Part shown: in pieces, positions 63,771 through 64,000 of the stretch
Numbering within the stretch: the first letter of the stretch is position 1
Layout of the letters: every line of letters starts with the position of its first letter
Assembly: GCF_002798405.1 (NCBI RefSeq)
Contig: NZ_PGGV01000004.1
Span: forward strand, 124,001-188,000
Source of the DNA: Glycomyces xiaoerkulensis
Lineage (GTDB): Bacteria > Actinomycetota > Actinomycetes > Mycobacteriales > Micromonosporaceae
Direction: 5' to 3'
Length of the DNA stretch: 64,000 nt
The notes under the pieces: generated by a model
Told to the model about the DNA's origin: nothing
Seen by the model: only the letters and a program-made list of their open reading frames with translations
Database searches by the model: none
Position numbers and translations under genes: made by a program

Positions 63771-64000
63771 TCAGCCGGGCCGGTAGGTCCACAGCGGGAC
63801 GGCCATCTCGGCGGCGGTGAGGCCGCCGTGCTGGCCGATCAGGCGGGCGATGTGCGGCGGCTCCCCTTCGACGCCGACCACGGCGAAGGTCTCGCTGCAG
63901 GCGACCACCAGGTCGCCGATGCGCTCCCGGCTGTCGTCGGTGGTCTCGGGACCGAACCATCCGCGGTCGATCGCCTCGTCGCGCCCGATGATCTCGGCCC
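63771..64000 (-). CDS. Alkaline phosphatase/nucleotide pyrophosphatase-like protein (C-terminal end only)
   Basis: 76 codons enter from the right edge and stop at 63771: AEIIGRDEAIDRGWFGPETT, then RERIGDLVVACSETFAVVG and a final QHGGLTAAEMAVPLWTY. The D/E-x-x-x-x-GWFG and H-G-G-L/S-T-x-x-E-M-x-V-P-L endings are those of the alkaline-phosphatase superfamily proteins (nucleotide pyrophosphatase/phosphodiesterase branch) of actinobacteria, where the His binds zinc. The rest lies outside the window. Confidence 0.65.
   Translation of the reverse strand, partial: AEIIGRDEAIDRGWFGPETTDDSRERIGDLVVACSETFAVVGVEGEPPHIARLIGQHGGLTAAEMAVPLWTYRPG

Overview
The window is high-GC DNA with dense genes, frequent GTG starts, GTGA/ATGA stop-start overlaps and strong hairpin terminators. 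This is an actinobacterial chromosome. Gene order at several places is typical of the phylum: ahpE - DUF3052 - aceE, trx / fasR-fabD-fabH-acpP-fabF, and lipA - DUF4191. The mixture of these with plant-polysaccharide lyases would suit a Glycomyces/Stackebrandtia-like soil or plant-associated genus, but that placement is only an inference.

Layout. 0-7 kb: the end of a ribbon-helix-helix gene, an M24 aminopeptidase, aconitase (acnA), and one long gene that joins an AAC(3)-III-like aminoglycoside acetyltransferase to a flavin monooxygenase. 7-10.8 kb, minus strand: an endonuclease/exonuclease/phosphatase gene behind an IdeR-type iron box, a baeRF-type release-factor homologue, a FrnE-like DsbA protein and a methyltransferase. 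10.86-17 kb: tRNA-Val(TAC), then accessory genes: an AraC regulator, a DHFR-like protein, a hydrolase lacking its catalytic Ser and His, LysR, a broken EamA exporter, a hydrolase, the last 59 codons of a phage-type integrase, and a lipoprotein. 17-23.5 kb: a coupled DUF2306 - histidine kinase - response regulator - CrtA-like operon, followed by small stand-alone genes and an ArsR-SRPBCC fusion.

23.5-45 kb is a pectin-degradation region. It holds a LacI repressor, an orphan sugar-binding lipoprotein, a DUF2264 protein, a secreted CBM13-PL11 rhamnogalacturonan lyase divergent from a Tat-exported PL26/PcRGLX-type exolyase, a PL9-like pectate lyase with duplicated carbohydrate-binding modules, a CBM2 protein, and a PL1 pectate lyase. 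Two sets of LacI-type operators appear. One contains GTTAAAACG and lies at the binding-protein and PL26 promoters. The other is TGCAANCGNTTGCA-like and lies at the PL9 and PL1 promoters. Together the enzymes would cut both homogalacturonan (PL1, PL9) and rhamnogalacturonan-I (PL11, PL26) outside the cell. Between the lyases are a giant LuxR-type ATPase regulator, a methyltransferase, a ferredoxin reductase-like enzyme, a VOC protein, and a wrecked hydrolase gene carrying what looks like the end of an IS200/IS605-TnpB element.

45-64 kb is mostly core metabolism: peroxiredoxin, DUF3052, pyruvate dehydrogenase E1 (aceE), a membrane-anchored phthalate-dioxygenase-type reductase, thioredoxin, the FasR-controlled fatty-acid synthesis operon, a DUF418 protein, a second two-component system, purC, lipA with DUF4191, DUF3040, DNA polymerase IV, and the C-terminal end of a phosphodiesterase-like gene. 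No CRISPR array, complete insertion sequence, rRNA or riboswitch was seen.
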